This document shows, in pieces, positions 51,349 through 60,473 of a DNA stretch of 64,000 bases. This DNA comes from Streptomyces virginiae (GTDB lineage Bacteria > Actinomycetota > Actinomycetes > Streptomycetales > Streptomycetaceae): positions 248,001 through 312,000 of the forward strand of contig NZ_JOAK01000005.1 of the NCBI RefSeq assembly GCF_000720455.1, given 5' to 3'. Position 1 is the stretch's first letter. Every line of letters starts with the position of its first letter. The position numbers and the translations under genes were made by a program. The notes below the pieces were generated by a model, which saw only the letters and a list, made by a program, of their open reading frames with translations, searched no databases and was not told where the DNA came from.

Positions 51349-52110
51349 CTACAGCACCTTGGAGAGGAATGCCTTCGTCCGGTCGTGCTGGGGGTTGCCC
51401 AGTACGTCGCGCGGGTGGCCCGACTCGACGACGACGCCGCCGTCCATGAAGACGAGGTTGTCGCCGACCTCGCGGGCGAAGCCCATCTCGTGCGTGACCA
51501 CGATCATGGTCATGCCCGAGTCGGCGAGGTCGCGCATGACGTCCAGGACGTCACCGACCAGCTCCGGGTCCAGGGCCGAGGTGGGCTCGTCGAAGAGCAT
51601 CAGCTTCGGCTCCATCGCCAGCGCGCGGGCGATCGCCACGCGCTGCTGCTGGCCGCCGGAGAGCTGGGTGGGGTAGTTCCCGCCCTTGTCCCCGAGGCCG
51701 ACCCGGTCCAGCAGGCGGGCGGCGCGCTCGCGCGCCACCGCCTTGGACTCGCCCTTGACCATGACCGGCGCTTCCATGACGTTCTCTATGGCCGTCATGT
51801 GCGGGAAGAGGTTGAAGCGCTGGAAGACCATGCCGATGTCCCGGCGCTGGGCCGCGACCTCGCTGTCCTTGAGCTCGTAGAGCTTGTCGCCCTTCTGGCG
51901 GTAGCCGACGAGGTCTCCGTCGACGTACAGCCGGCCGGCGTTGATCTGCTCCAGGTGGTTGATGCACCGCAGGAAGGTCGACTTGCCGGAGCCGGACGGG
52001 CCGACCAGGCAGAAGACCTCACGCGGGGCGACCTCCAGGTCGATGCCCTTGAGGATGTGCGCCGCACCGTAGGACTTGTGGACGCCCTCGGCCTTCACCA
52101 TGGCAGTCAT
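51349..52110 (-). CDS. Polar amino-acid ABC transporter ATPase
   Basis: 253 residues. Walker [10 protein letters not shown], signature LSGGQQQR, Walker [13 protein letters not shown] and H-loop VVTHEMGF, all intact. GlnQ-type, of the polar amino-acid (glutamate/glutamine) family. Start ATG 52110 overlaps the permease stop as TGATG. Works with the membrane permease and lipoprotein encoded upstream. Confidence 0.95.
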   Translation of the reverse strand: MTAMVKAEGVHKSYGAAHILKGIDLEVAPREVFCLVGPSGSGKSTFLRCINHLEQINAGRLYVDGDLVGYRQKGDKLYELKDSEVAAQRRDIGMVFQRFNLFPHMTAIENVMEAPVMVKGESKAVARERAARLLDRVGLGDKGGNYPTQLSGGQQQRVAIARALAMEPKLMLFDEPTSALDPELVGDVLDVMRDLADSGMTMIVVTHEMGFAREVGDNLVFMDGGVVVESGHPRDVLGNPQHDRTKAFLSKVL

Positions 52111-53051
52111 CAGGCCACCGCCTTGCGGTTCGAGAAGCTGGACAGTTTCGCCTTGATCTTCTGCAGCGGCGTGGGCGGCAGCGAGCGGAGCGCACCACGG
52201 GCGTAGCGGCGCTCCAGGTAGTACTGGCCGACGCTGAACACGCTGGTCAGGGCGAGGTACCAGATCGAGGCCACGAAGAACATCTCCATCACCGCGAACG
52301 AGGTCGAGGCGATGTCCTGGGCCGCGCGCAGCAGGTCGAAGTACTGCACGGCCACGACCAGGGACGAGGTCTTGAGCATGTTGATGAACTCGTTGCCGGA
52401 CGGCGGCACGATCACCCGCATGGCCTGGGGCAGGACGACGCGGCGCATGGTCTGCGTCCGGGTCATGCCCAGCGCGTGCGAGGCCTCGGTCTGGCCCTCG
52501 TCGACCGACTGGATGCCGGCACGGACGATCTCCGCCATGTACGCGCCCTCGTTGAGGCCCAGACCCAGCAGGGCGGCCAGGAACGGCGTCATGACCTGGG
52601 TCATCTCGTCCTTGTAGAACCCGAGGTTCAGGATCGGGAAGATCAGGGCGAGGTTGAACCAGATGAGGAGCTGCACGTACACCGGGGTGCCGCGGAAGAG
52701 CCAGATGTAGAACCAGGCGATGGTGCTGGTCACCGGGTTCTTCGAGAGCCGCATCACGGCGAAGAGGACGCCGAGCGCCAGGCCCAGGGCCATGGCGGTG
52801 ATGCTGATCCAGATCGTGTTGACGACACCACGCAGGATGCTGGGGTCGAACAGCTTCTCCGGCACGGTCGCCCAGCGGACGTTGCCCTGGGAGAAGGCGA
52901 CGATGAGCGCCACGACCAGACCGATGACGACGACGGCACTGATCCAGCGGCCGTAGTGGCGGACCGGGATGGCACGGATCGCCTCGGGGGGTACGGCCCC
53001 GGCCGGCGGGGTGTCCGCCGGACCCGGGTCCTTGTCGAGCTTGTCAGTCAC
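52110..53051 (-). CDS. Polar amino-acid ABC transporter permease
   Basis: 313 residues with a cytoplasmic N-terminus and at least five membrane helices. The EAA loop coupling region [21 protein letters not shown] is typical of HisM/GlnP-type permeases. Middle gene of a three-gene minus-strand operon; 39 bp after the binding protein. Together they import a polar amino acid, probably glutamate or glutamine. Confidence 0.94.
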   Translation of the reverse strand: MTDKLDKDPGPADTPPAGAVPPEAIRAIPVRHYGRWISAVVVIGLVVALIVAFSQGNVRWATVPEKLFDPSILRGVVNTIWISITAMALGLALGVLFAVMRLSKNPVTSTIAWFYIWLFRGTPVYVQLLIWFNLALIFPILNLGFYKDEMTQVMTPFLAALLGLGLNEGAYMAEIVRAGIQSVDEGQTEASHALGMTRTQTMRRVVLPQAMRVIVPPSGNEFINMLKTSSLVVAVQYFDLLRAAQDIASTSFAVMEMFFVASIWYLALTSVFSVGQYYLERRYARGALRSLPPTPLQKIKAKLSSFSNRKAVA

Positions 53052-53090
53052 AGTGACTGCCCTTCAGTGTGCTGCGGTGGTACGCGGAGG

Positions 53091-54053
53091 TCAGGAACCG
53101 GCGTTGATCTTGGCCTCGGTCACGGCGCCGGAACCGGCGTTCCACTTGTCCAGGGCGGCCTTGTAGGTGCCGTCCTTGATGATCGCGTCGAGGGCTTCCT
53201 TGAGCGCGTCACGCAGCTCGGTGTTCTTCTTGTCCACCGCGATGCCGAAGAGGCCGGCGTCGGTCGGGTTGGCGATGGCCTCGAAGTCGTTGCCGCCGCC
53301 GGCGGTCTGCGCGATGTACGCGGCGACCGGGGAGTCGTTCAGGTCGGCGGCGGCGCCACCGGCCTTCACGCGGGTCTGGGCCTCGGCGTCGGTCGGGAAG
53401 GACTCGATCTTCAGCTCGCCCTTGCCGTCCGTCTTGCACTTCTCGGCCTGGGTCTTCGCGGACTCCTCGTACGTGGTGCCGCGCTGCACGGCGACCGTCT
53501 TGCCGCACAGGTCGTCGAGGGTCTTGATGCCCTGCGGGTTGCCCTTCTTGACCAGGATGCCGGTCGAGGCGGAGAAGTAGTCGACGAAGTCGACACCGGC
53601 ACCGGTCTTGGCGCCCTTGTCGTCCAGGCCCTCCTGACGGGCCTTGGTGTCGGTGAGGGAGGACATGACCAGGTCGCTGCGGCCGGTCTGCATGCTGCCG
53701 ATCAGCGTGTCGAAGGTGCCCGACTCGAACTTGAACTGCACGCCGAGCTGCTTGCTCAGGGCCGCCGCCACGTCGGGGTCGACGCCGACGATCTTGCCAC
53801 CCTCGGTGAACTCCATCGGCGCGTAGGTCGCGTCGGTGCCGACCTTGATCACACCGGCGTCCTGGATCTTCTTCGGGAGCTTCGAGAAGAGCGGCGCGCT
53901 GCTGTTGTTCGCCGCACCCGACGGGGTCGAGGTCGCCTTGTCGGTCTGGTCGCCACAGCCGGTGAGGATCAGGGCGCCGGCGACCGCGATCGCGCCGACC
54001 GCGGCGATCCGGGACCGGGCGGCGGTCGTACGACGGGTGGTGCTTGCGGTCAT
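53091..54053 (-). CDS. ABC transporter substrate-binding lipoprotein
   Basis: 320 residues. Signal with Arg pair ends at lipobox LILTGC, Cys33. The mature domain is a type 3 periplasmic-binding fold (VIKVGTDATYAPMEF, GVDPDVAAALSKQLGV, AVQRGTTYEESAK). ATG 54053 follows GGAGGAA. Anchored outside the membrane. First gene of the operon. Confidence 0.95.
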   Translation of the reverse strand: MTASTTRRTTAARSRIAAVGAIAVAGALILTGCGDQTDKATSTPSGAANNSSAPLFSKLPKKIQDAGVIKVGTDATYAPMEFTEGGKIVGVDPDVAAALSKQLGVQFKFESGTFDTLIGSMQTGRSDLVMSSLTDTKARQEGLDDKGAKTGAGVDFVDYFSASTGILVKKGNPQGIKTLDDLCGKTVAVQRGTTYEESAKTQAEKCKTDGKGELKIESFPTDAEAQTRVKAGGAAADLNDSPVAAYIAQTAGGGNDFEAIANPTDAGLFGIAVDKKNTELRDALKEALDAIIKDGTYKAALDKWNAGSGAVTEAKINAGS

Positions 54054-54579
54054 GGCTTCGTTCCTCCGACAGTGGTGGAAAAGCATCGAAAAACGGTCGG
54101 ACACGCACCATCGAGTGTCGCGACCTTGTGTGATTACGGCATCTTGCCATTCGGACTGAGACATTCAGGCTGCCCGTCAGGTCAAAATCGCATAACGGGC
54201 GACCGGGGTAGGCCAACAGGACTGCGGGCAAGAGGGTTCGAGGCCGCAGATACTGCCGTGACCAGGCCTTTTGGGCGCAGTTTCTACGGAGCGTCTCGCC
54301 CACCGGACGGCAAGGTTTGGACTTTTCGCCAAAAGGCGGGCAAGTGACCTACGGTTGAGCCGGAATCGACTCGTCTGAGCGAGTGTTCTTCGGGTAGAAC
54401 AGATCCTTACACCCCTCATCCGGGGCTCAGGGCGCGCGTGCGGCGCGCCCGCGCGTACGAACCTCCCCTTCGCGGAGACGGGCCAACCGTCGATGCGGAG
54501 TACGGACGCGGTGCCCGCCCACCCCTTAACCAGGAGTGGCCACCCTCAACGAACAAAAGGAATTAAGGGGTCACACGAA
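54054..54579. promoter_or_regulatory. Divergent region between transporter and malic enzyme genes
   Basis: About 526 bp without a credible gene. It must hold both promoters. CCCCTTAA (54522-54529) and TTAAGGGG (54563-54570) form an inverted repeat that ends on the ribosome site of the malic enzyme gene. Confidence 0.5.
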
Positions 54580-55782
54580 GTGGCAGCGGAGATCGTCAAC
54601 CCTCGCAGCGACAGTGCGACGGACAACAACCCCGACGCGGTGTTCGCACTGCACCGGGGCGGCAAGATGGCCATCCAGGCCACGGTTCCGGTCAACGACA
54701 AGGACGACCTGTCCCTGGCGTACACCCCGGGCGTGGCGAAGGTGTGCACCGCCATCGCCGAGCAGCCGGAGCTGGTGAACGAGTACACCTGGAAGTCGAA
54801 CGTGGTCGCCGTCGTCACCGACGGTACGGCCGTGCTCGGCCTCGGTGACATCGGCCCGGAAGCCTCCCTCCCCGTGATGGAGGGCAAGGCCATCCTCTTC
54901 AAGCAGTTCGGTGGCGTGGACGCGGTTCCGATCGCGCTCGCCACCAAGGACACGGACGAGATCGTCGAGACGGTCATCCGTCTGGCGCCGTCCTTCGGCG
55001 GGGTGAACCTGGAGGACATCTCCGCGCCCCGCTGCTTCGAGATCGAGCGGCGCCTCCAGGAGGCGCTGGACATCCCGATCTTCCACGACGACCAGCACGG
55101 CACGGCCATCGTCACGCTGGCCGCGCTGCGCAACGCCGCCAAGCTCACCGGTCGCACCCTCGGCGACCTGCGCGCCGTGATCGCGGGCGCGGGCGCGGCG
55201 GGCATCGCCATCGCCAAGATCCTGGTGGACGCGGGCATCGGCGACGTCTGCGTCACCGACCGCAAGGGCGTCGTGTCCGCGGACCGCTCCGACCTGACGG
55301 ACGTCAAGGCGGAGATCGCGGGCCTGACCAACAAGACGGGCCAGACCGGCTCGCTGGAGCAGGCCCTGGCCGGCGCGGACGTGTTCATCGGCGTCTCCGG
55401 CGGCTCCGTCGCCGAGGAGGCGGTGGCGACGATGGCGAAGGACGCGTTCGTCTTCGCCATGGCCAACCCGAACCCGGAGGTCCACCCGGACGTCGCGCAC
55501 AAGTACGCGGCGGTCGTGGCCACGGGCCGTTCGGACTTCCCGAACCAGATCAACAACGTGCTGGCGTTCCCGGGCATCTTCGCGGGTGCCTTCAAGGTGC
55601 GCGCCACCCGGATCACCGAGGGCATGAAGATCGCCGCCGCCGACGCCATCGCCGGTGTCGTGGGTGACGAGCTCGCCGCCGACTACGTGATCCCGTCGCC
55701 GTTCGACGAGCGTGTCGCGACGGCCGTGGCCGCGGCGGTCGCCGCTGCCGCGAAGGCGGACGGCGTGGCCCGCCTGGTCTGA
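54580..55782 (+). CDS. NAD(P)-dependent malic enzyme (short bacterial type)
   Basis: 400 residues. The N-terminal malic domain has AYTPGVAKVC, then GLGDIGPEASLPVMEGKA and HDDQHGTAIVTLAA (metal and malate site). The NAD(P)-binding domain has GAGAAGIAIAKIL. GTG 54580 follows AAGGGG at 10 nt; upstream ATG/GTG frames lack a site. It converts malate to pyruvate and CO2, feeding NAD(P)H and anabolism. It stands alone with its own terminator. Confidence 0.94.
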   Translation: MAAEIVNPRSDSATDNNPDAVFALHRGGKMAIQATVPVNDKDDLSLAYTPGVAKVCTAIAEQPELVNEYTWKSNVVAVVTDGTAVLGLGDIGPEASLPVMEGKAILFKQFGGVDAVPIALATKDTDEIVETVIRLAPSFGGVNLEDISAPRCFEIERRLQEALDIPIFHDDQHGTAIVTLAALRNAAKLTGRTLGDLRAVIAGAGAAGIAIAKILVDAGIGDVCVTDRKGVVSADRSDLTDVKAEIAGLTNKTGQTGSLEQALAGADVFIGVSGGSVAEEAVATMAKDAFVFAMANPNPEVHPDVAHKYAAVVATGRSDFPNQINNVLAFPGIFAGAFKVRATRITEGMKIAAADAIAGVVGDELAADYVIPSPFDERVATAVAAAVAAAAKADGVARLV

Positions 55783-55805
55783 CCCGGACCGAGCACGTGC
55801 GCGAA

Positions 55806-55838
55806 GAGGCCCGACCGGATCGACTCCGGCCGGGCCTC
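55806..55838 (+). terminator. Hairpin terminator after the malic enzyme gene
   Basis: GAGGCCCG and CGGGCCTC with inner CGG/CCG pairs; 23 bp after the stop. Confidence 0.75.
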
Positions 55839-55953
55839 TCGTCGTCCGCGCGGCGCCGGGAGGCCGCCGGCCGGGTGCGGGTGCGACGAAGGCCTCACCG
55901 GCGCGGTCGCGGCAGGTCTGGAACCGGGCCCTACCGAGCGGTAGCGTCGCGGC

Positions 55954-56916
55954 ATGTTCGCTGCCTATGCCGCCCGAATCGACCGTGACCAGCCGCTGAA
56001 CGGCCTTGTGCTGGGCGACCGCCCCGCCCCGCAGGCCCGCCCCGGCTGGGTGACCGTGAACGTCAAGGCCGCCTCCCTCAACCACCACGACCTGTGGTCG
56101 CTGCGCGGGGTGGGCCTCGGCGAGGAGAGCCTCCCGATGATCCTCGGCTGCGACGCGGCCGGGACCGACCAGGACGGCAACGAGGTCGTCCTGCACTCCG
56201 TGATCGGCCAGAGCGGCCACGGGGTCGGCCCGGACGAGCCCCGCTCGATCCTGACCGAGCGCTACCAGGGGACCTTCGCCGAGCAGGTGACCGTCCCCGC
56301 CTGGAACGTCCTGCGCAAGCCCGCCGAGCTGTCCTTCGAGGAGGCCGCCTGCCTTCCGACGGCCTGGCTGACGGCCTACCGGATGCTCTTCACCAACGCC
56401 GGGGTCCGCCCCGGGGACTCCGTCCTGGTCCAGGGCGCCGGCGGCGGTGTCGCGACCGCCGCGATCGCCCTCGGCAAGGCTGCGGGCCTGCGGGTCTTCG
56501 CCACCAGCCGCGACGAGGCCAAGCGCAAGCGGGCCGTGGAGCTCGGCGCGGTGGAGGCCTTCGAGCCGGGCGCGCGGCTGCCGCAGCGGGTGGACGCGGT
56601 GATCGAGACCGTCGGCGCCGCCACCTGGTCCCACTCGGTGAAGTCCCTGCGTCCCGGCGGCACCCTGGTGATCTCCGGAGCCACGAGCGGCGACCGCCCG
56701 GCGCACGCCGAGCTGACCCGGATCTTCTTCCTGGAGCTGAAGGTCGTGGGCTCGACCATGGGCTCGAAGGACGAGCTGGAGGACCTCCTCGCCTTCTGCG
56801 CCACGACCGGGCTGCGGCCGGTGATCGACGAGGTGCTGCCGCTGGACCGGGCGAGGGAGGGGTTCGAGAAGCTCGCGTCGGGCGACCTCTTCGGCAAGAT
56901 CGTCCTCAAGCCCTGA
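55954..56916 (+). CDS. Zinc-binding-dehydrogenase superfamily (quinone oxidoreductase-like)
   Basis: 320 residues, MDR fold. N-terminal GroES-like part (SLNHHDLWSLRG, GCDAAGTDQDGNEV) and a nucleotide-binding domain with VLVQGAGGGVATAAIALGKAAG. Catalytic zinc ligands are not obvious, which fits quinone oxidoreductases. Single gene between the malic enzyme terminator and the HTH/Clp pair. Confidence 0.9.
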   Translation: MFAAYAARIDRDQPLNGLVLGDRPAPQARPGWVTVNVKAASLNHHDLWSLRGVGLGEESLPMILGCDAAGTDQDGNEVVLHSVIGQSGHGVGPDEPRSILTERYQGTFAEQVTVPAWNVLRKPAELSFEEAACLPTAWLTAYRMLFTNAGVRPGDSVLVQGAGGGVATAAIALGKAAGLRVFATSRDEAKRKRAVELGAVEAFEPGARLPQRVDAVIETVGAATWSHSVKSLRPGGTLVISGATSGDRPAHAELTRIFFLELKVVGSTMGSKDELEDLLAFCATTGLRPVIDEVLPLDRAREGFEKLASGDLFGKIVLKP

Positions 56917-56940
56917 CCTCCGGGGCCCGCCCGGCCCGAT

Positions 56941-56984
56941 GTCAACTGGGGTTGACGCCACCTCCCGCGTCAACCTACATTGAC
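56941..56984. promoter_or_regulatory. Two GTCAA-type inverted repeats at the HTH/Clp-N promoter
   Basis: GTCAAC-N4-GTTGAC (56941-56956) and GTCAA-N6-TTGAC (56968-56983 region) lie next to each other; the second runs up to the start codon. They suit an autoregulating HTH protein. Confidence 0.6.
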
Positions 56985-56988
56985 ATGC

Positions 56989-57198
56989 ATGACGGAAGCG
57001 ACCGATCTCGCCGAACGGGCAGGTGACCGGGACCCGCGCGTGGGCCTGCGCGCCGTGGCCGCCCTCCGCAGGCTGCTGGAGCAGCTGGAGGCCGTGCAGG
57101 TACGCAGCGCCCGCGCACAGGGCTGGTCCTGGCAGGAGATCGCGGCCGAGCTGGGCGTGAGCCGGCAGGCCGTGCACAAGAAGTACGGGAGGCTCTGA
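56989..57198 (+). CDS. Small helix-turn-helix protein
   Basis: 69 residues. HTH: RAQGWSWQEIAAELGVSRQAVHKKYGRL at the C-terminus. ATG 56989 is almost flush with the operator-like repeats, so the transcript may be leaderless. Stop overlaps the next start (TGATG). Probably represses its own operon, acting with or controlling the Clp-N protein. Confidence 0.88.
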   Translation: MTEATDLAERAGDRDPRVGLRAVAALRRLLEQLEAVQVRSARAQGWSWQEIAAELGVSRQAVHKKYGRL

Positions 57199-57770
57199 TG
57201 TTCGAACGCTTCACCCGCGACGCGCGGTCGACCGTGACCGGGGCGGTGGCCGAGGCCCGGCAGGCCGGGGCCGCCACGGTCACCGAGGAGCACCTGCTGT
57301 TGTCCCTGCTGGCCCTGGGCGCCCTGGACCCCCTCGGCGTGGACCGCGCGGCGGTGGCCGCCGACCTCGCGGCGGCCCGCCGCCGGGGCGGCATGTCCCG
57401 GGCGGACGAGGAGGCGCTGGCCGGACTCGGCATCGACCTCACCGAGATCGTCTCCCGGATCGAGGAGGCCCACGGCGAGGGCGCCCTCGCGGCCCCCGCG
57501 CCGCGCCGCCGGACCCTGGGCGCCTCGCTGCGCTCCGCGCTGGGACGTGCGGAGCCGGACGATCGCGGCGGCAGCCGCCACGTCCCCTTCACCGAGGGCT
57601 CGAAGAAGGTCCTGGAACAGTCCCTCCGCATCGCCCTGGGCCGCAAGGACGACCACATCGGCACCCTGCACCTCCTGCTGGCCCTGCTCTCCCGCCCCGG
57701 CACCGCCTCCGAGATCCTGACGGACCACGGCATCACCTACAGCACGGCGGAAACCACCCTGGCGGCATAA
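57198..57770 (+). CDS. Clp N-terminal-domain protein (stand-alone)
   Basis: 190 residues comprising two Clp-N type repeats: VTEEHLLLSLLALG near residue 30 and HIGTLHLLLALLS near 160, separated by a linker. There is no ATPase domain, so it is an adaptor-like protein rather than a Clp ATPase. Overlaps the HTH gene by one base set (TGATG). Confidence 0.88.
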   Translation: MFERFTRDARSTVTGAVAEARQAGAATVTEEHLLLSLLALGALDPLGVDRAAVAADLAAARRRGGMSRADEEALAGLGIDLTEIVSRIEEAHGEGALAAPAPRRRTLGASLRSALGRAEPDDRGGSRHVPFTEGSKKVLEQSLRIALGRKDDHIGTLHLLLALLSRPGTASEILTDHGITYSTAETTLAA

Positions 57771-57814
57771 CCGGACCGGCGGGCCGCCTCGGCACTGACG
57801 GACGGCCCGGCGAC

Positions 57815-58470
57815 GGGTGCCCGGCGGTGGCGGTCGGGTCGGGCGGTGGCGGTCTGTCGGCCGGTCGGCGCGGATGGCCTGGCGGTGGCGGTCGGTCGGG
57901 ACACGGCCGCTCCGGCCCGCTCCGGCGGCGGGTGCCCGGCGGTGGCGGTCGGTCGGGACACGGTCCGCTCCGGCCCGCTCGGGCGGCGGGTGTGCGGGGG
58001 TGTCACCCGGGCCCCTGCCGGGGCGCGGGCGGGGCCGGGCGGGCGCCGGGGTATCCCCTCGGGCGCCGAACGTGAGGGGCGGACGAGCAGCGGGGCGGAA
58101 TTGCGTTCGACGCCCTGCGGGGACACCCCGCCACACACCCGACCGACCCACCCCCAGCGGCACTTCAGCCAATCCGCACCGGCCAGCCTGACCGGCACAC
58201 CCCAGTCCCGCCCCCACTCCCAGCCTCGCCGGCACACCCCAGCCCCGTCGGCGATTGAGGCGCGGGGTCCGGGGCGGAGCCCCGGCCTTTCAGCCCCGCC
58301 GGGCACCACCCGGGCGCCACCCGGCCCTGCCAGCACCATCCAGCCCCGCCGGCGATTGAGGCGCGGGGTCCGGGGCGGAGCCCCGGCCTTTCAGCCCCGC
58401 CGGGCACCACCCGGGCTCGCACACCTCAGCCCCGCCGGGGATTGAGGCGCGGGGTGCGGGGCGGAGTCCC
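57815..58470. repeat. Repeat-rich intergenic region
   Basis: First part (57815-57990): GGCGGTGGCGGTCGG recurs four times and a ~57-bp unit (GGCGGTGGCGGTCGGTCGGGACACGG...) twice. Second part: two nearly identical units of about 76 bp (58240-58316, 58341-58416) and a partial third (from 58427), each with GCGATTGAGGCGCGGGG and CGGGGCGGAGCCCCGG hairpin. No gene seen in the 705-bp gap 57771-58475. Confidence 0.85.
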
Positions 58471-58475
58471 GGTGG

Positions 58476-59381
58476 TCAGGGGCGGGAGCCGAAGGTGCCG
58501 CTCAAGCGGGCGGCGGCGGCCGCGAGGTGGTCACGGGCCTCGGCCACCCGGGCCGCGGTCACCCCGTGGTCCCGCGCAGCGTCCCGCACCTGGTCGCGGA
58601 AGCGGTCCAGCAGCCGGTCCAGATCACGGGCGGGGTCACCGGTGGCCGGCAGGTCCGCGGCCCAGCCCGGAGCCCGGTCCGAAGCCCGGTCCGACGGCTG
58701 GTCCGACGGCCGGTCCGCGCCCGGGCCCTGCGTGCCGCCGAGCCACGCTCCGGCCAGACTGCCCAGGACGCCGCCGGACTTGGCGAACTGCTCCTGGAGC
58801 TGGCCCGCGATGCGCTGGACCTCCTCGCGGGCCCGGTCCTGGGCCTCCTTGGCCTGGCGACGGGCCGCCTGCGCCTCCTCGCGGGCCCGGCGGCTCTCGT
58901 CCTTCGCCCGGCGGGCCTGTTCCTTCCACTCCTGCCTGGCCTTGCGCAGCTCCTCCTTGGCCGCCTGCCAGGAGTCGTCCTCGCCCACCTGCGTCGCCGA
59001 CGCGGAGGCCGCCGCCCGCATCTCCCGCCGCAGGTCCCCCGCCGCGCCCCGGACGTCGCTGCGGATCTCGGCGGCCAGCTCGGTGACCGAGTCGCGGATC
59101 TCCAGCTCCAGGTCGGCCAGTTCCCCGCTGCGGTCGGCCAGTTCGGCGCGGCCCGCGTCGGTGATGGAGTACACCTTGCGCCCGCCTTCGGTGGCATGGG
59201 TGACCAGGCCCTCCGCCTCCAGCTTGGACAGGCGCGGGTACACCGTGCCCGCGGAGGGGGCGTAGAGGCCCTGGAAGCGCTCCTCCAGCAGGCGGATCAC
59301 CTCGTACCCGTGGCGCGGCGCCTCGTCCAGCAGCTTGAGGAGGTAGAGGCGGAGGCGGCCGTGGGCGAAGACGGGCGGCAT
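58476..59381 (-). CDS. PadR-family regulator with long coiled-coil tail
   Basis: 301 residues. The PadR winged helix is N-terminal (LYLLKLLDEAPRHGYEVIRLLEE; GTVYPRLSKLEAEGLV). From about 110 to 230 lies a strongly charged coiled coil (KEELRKARQEWKEQARRAKD) and a C-terminal Pro/Ser-rich segment and helix. The tail is far longer than in ordinary PadR proteins. ATG 59381 follows the DUF4097 stop directly, so both are one operon. Confidence 0.88.
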   Translation of the reverse strand: MPPVFAHGRLRLYLLKLLDEAPRHGYEVIRLLEERFQGLYAPSAGTVYPRLSKLEAEGLVTHATEGGRKVYSITDAGRAELADRSGELADLELEIRDSVTELAAEIRSDVRGAAGDLRREMRAAASASATQVGEDDSWQAAKEELRKARQEWKEQARRAKDESRRAREEAQAARRQAKEAQDRAREEVQRIAGQLQEQFAKSGGVLGSLAGAWLGGTQGPGADRPSDQPSDRASDRAPGWAADLPATGDPARDLDRLLDRFRDQVRDAARDHGVTAARVAEARDHLAAAAARLSGTFGSRP

Positions 59382-59382
59382 G

Positions 59383-60324
59383 TCAGAGCACCTTCTTGTC
59401 GAGCGCGAGCGGAGCGGCGGGGGCGGGGGCGTCGGCCTGCGGGCGGCGCAGCAGCGCGATGGCACCGGAGACCGTGGTGGCCCGCAGGGTGCCGGCGCCG
59501 GAACCGAGCGTGCCGGTGATCCGCTTGGCGCCGAGCTGACCGGAGACCCGCAGGTCCTCGAAGGCGTTGGAGACGCCGCCGGTGGCGGTGTTGGCCTCGA
59601 CGCGGGCGTCCGCGGGGTGCGGGAGGCGGATCGCGACCTCGCCGGAGACGGAGTTCAGGGCGATGTCCACGGGGCGCGCCGCGCCCGGGCCGGGGTCCAG
59701 GTCGATCAGCATGTCGCCGCTGACGGAGTCGGCCCGCACGCTCACGCCCGCGCCGTCGACGACGGTCAGGCCGCCGGAGACGGAGTGGAAGCCGAGGTCG
59801 CCGGTGACGGACTGGGCCTCGACGCTGCCGGACACGGTGTGCGCCTTGACCCGGCCGGACAGTCCGACGAGCGTGGCGTCACCGGAGACCCCCTTGACGT
59901 CGGTGGCGGCGGAGATGCCGGAGACGAAGGCGGTGGCGTCGACCGTGGCCACGTGGACCCGGGTGGCGGCCGGCACGGTGAGGGTCACCGCCGCGCGGCG
60001 CTCCCACACCTTGCGGCGGGCGGAGGAAGCGGACCAGGTCTTCCAGGGCTTGTCCTCGAACCACTGCTTGAGGCCCTGGGAGCCGTTCCAGGGCAGGTCC
60101 TCGTAGGAGACGGTGAGGACGCCGTCCTCCTGCACGACGTACAGCGGCGGTCCGTCGACCTCGGTCACCTCCAGGCGGGCCGGGCCCTCCTCGGCGGCGA
60201 CCACGTTCACCGTGCCGCTGACGACGCGCACGCGGAGCTCGGTCACCGGCTCCTCGAAGGTGAGCTTCTGCGGTTCGGCGAAGTGCCACGTCGACCGCGA
60301 CGGCTGGGACGACTGCTCTGCCAT
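59383..60324 (-). CDS. DUF4097 beta-repeat protein
   Basis: 313 residues with repeated short strands of the form VSGDATLVGLSG / VSGSVEAQSVTG / VSGGLTVVDG, the DUF4097 solenoid. There is no signal peptide, unlike the lipoprotein copy at 10152-10910. ATG 60324 has GAGGAGG. In operon with a PadR regulator; the usual pair suggests a stress or envelope-sensing role, unproven. Confidence 0.85.
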   Translation of the reverse strand: MAEQSSQPSRSTWHFAEPQKLTFEEPVTELRVRVVSGTVNVVAAEEGPARLEVTEVDGPPLYVVQEDGVLTVSYEDLPWNGSQGLKQWFEDKPWKTWSASSARRKVWERRAAVTLTVPAATRVHVATVDATAFVSGISAATDVKGVSGDATLVGLSGRVKAHTVSGSVEAQSVTGDLGFHSVSGGLTVVDGAGVSVRADSVSGDMLIDLDPGPGAARPVDIALNSVSGEVAIRLPHPADARVEANTATGGVSNAFEDLRVSGQLGAKRITGTLGSGAGTLRATTVSGAIALLRRPQADAPAPAAPLALDKKVL

Positions 60325-60373
60325 GGTGCTGATCCTCCTCGTGCGTTCACGGACCGGGCTCGACGCACGCAAC

Positions 60374-60407
60374 ATATCGCGTCTTCTACAGAACACGATA
60401 TATCGCG
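60374..60407. promoter_or_regulatory. AT-rich palindrome, probable PadR operator
   Basis: CGATATATCG (60396-60405) with ATATCGCG repeated at 60374-60381 and 60400-60407. It is strikingly AT-rich for this genome and lies between the DUF4097/PadR operon and the plus-strand gene. Confidence 0.65.
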
Positions 60408-60473
60408 GCTTTGCGAAGTCAAGAGTGGTGTCGGAATCCGCCATTTGGGGGTGTTTTGCCTTAGCGTGTGAGC

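Noticed and set aside
52476..54347. A 623-codon plus-strand open frame opposite the ABC transporter
   Set aside because: The minus-strand permease and binding protein have complete motifs, lipobox and ribosome sites; the plus-strand frame has none.
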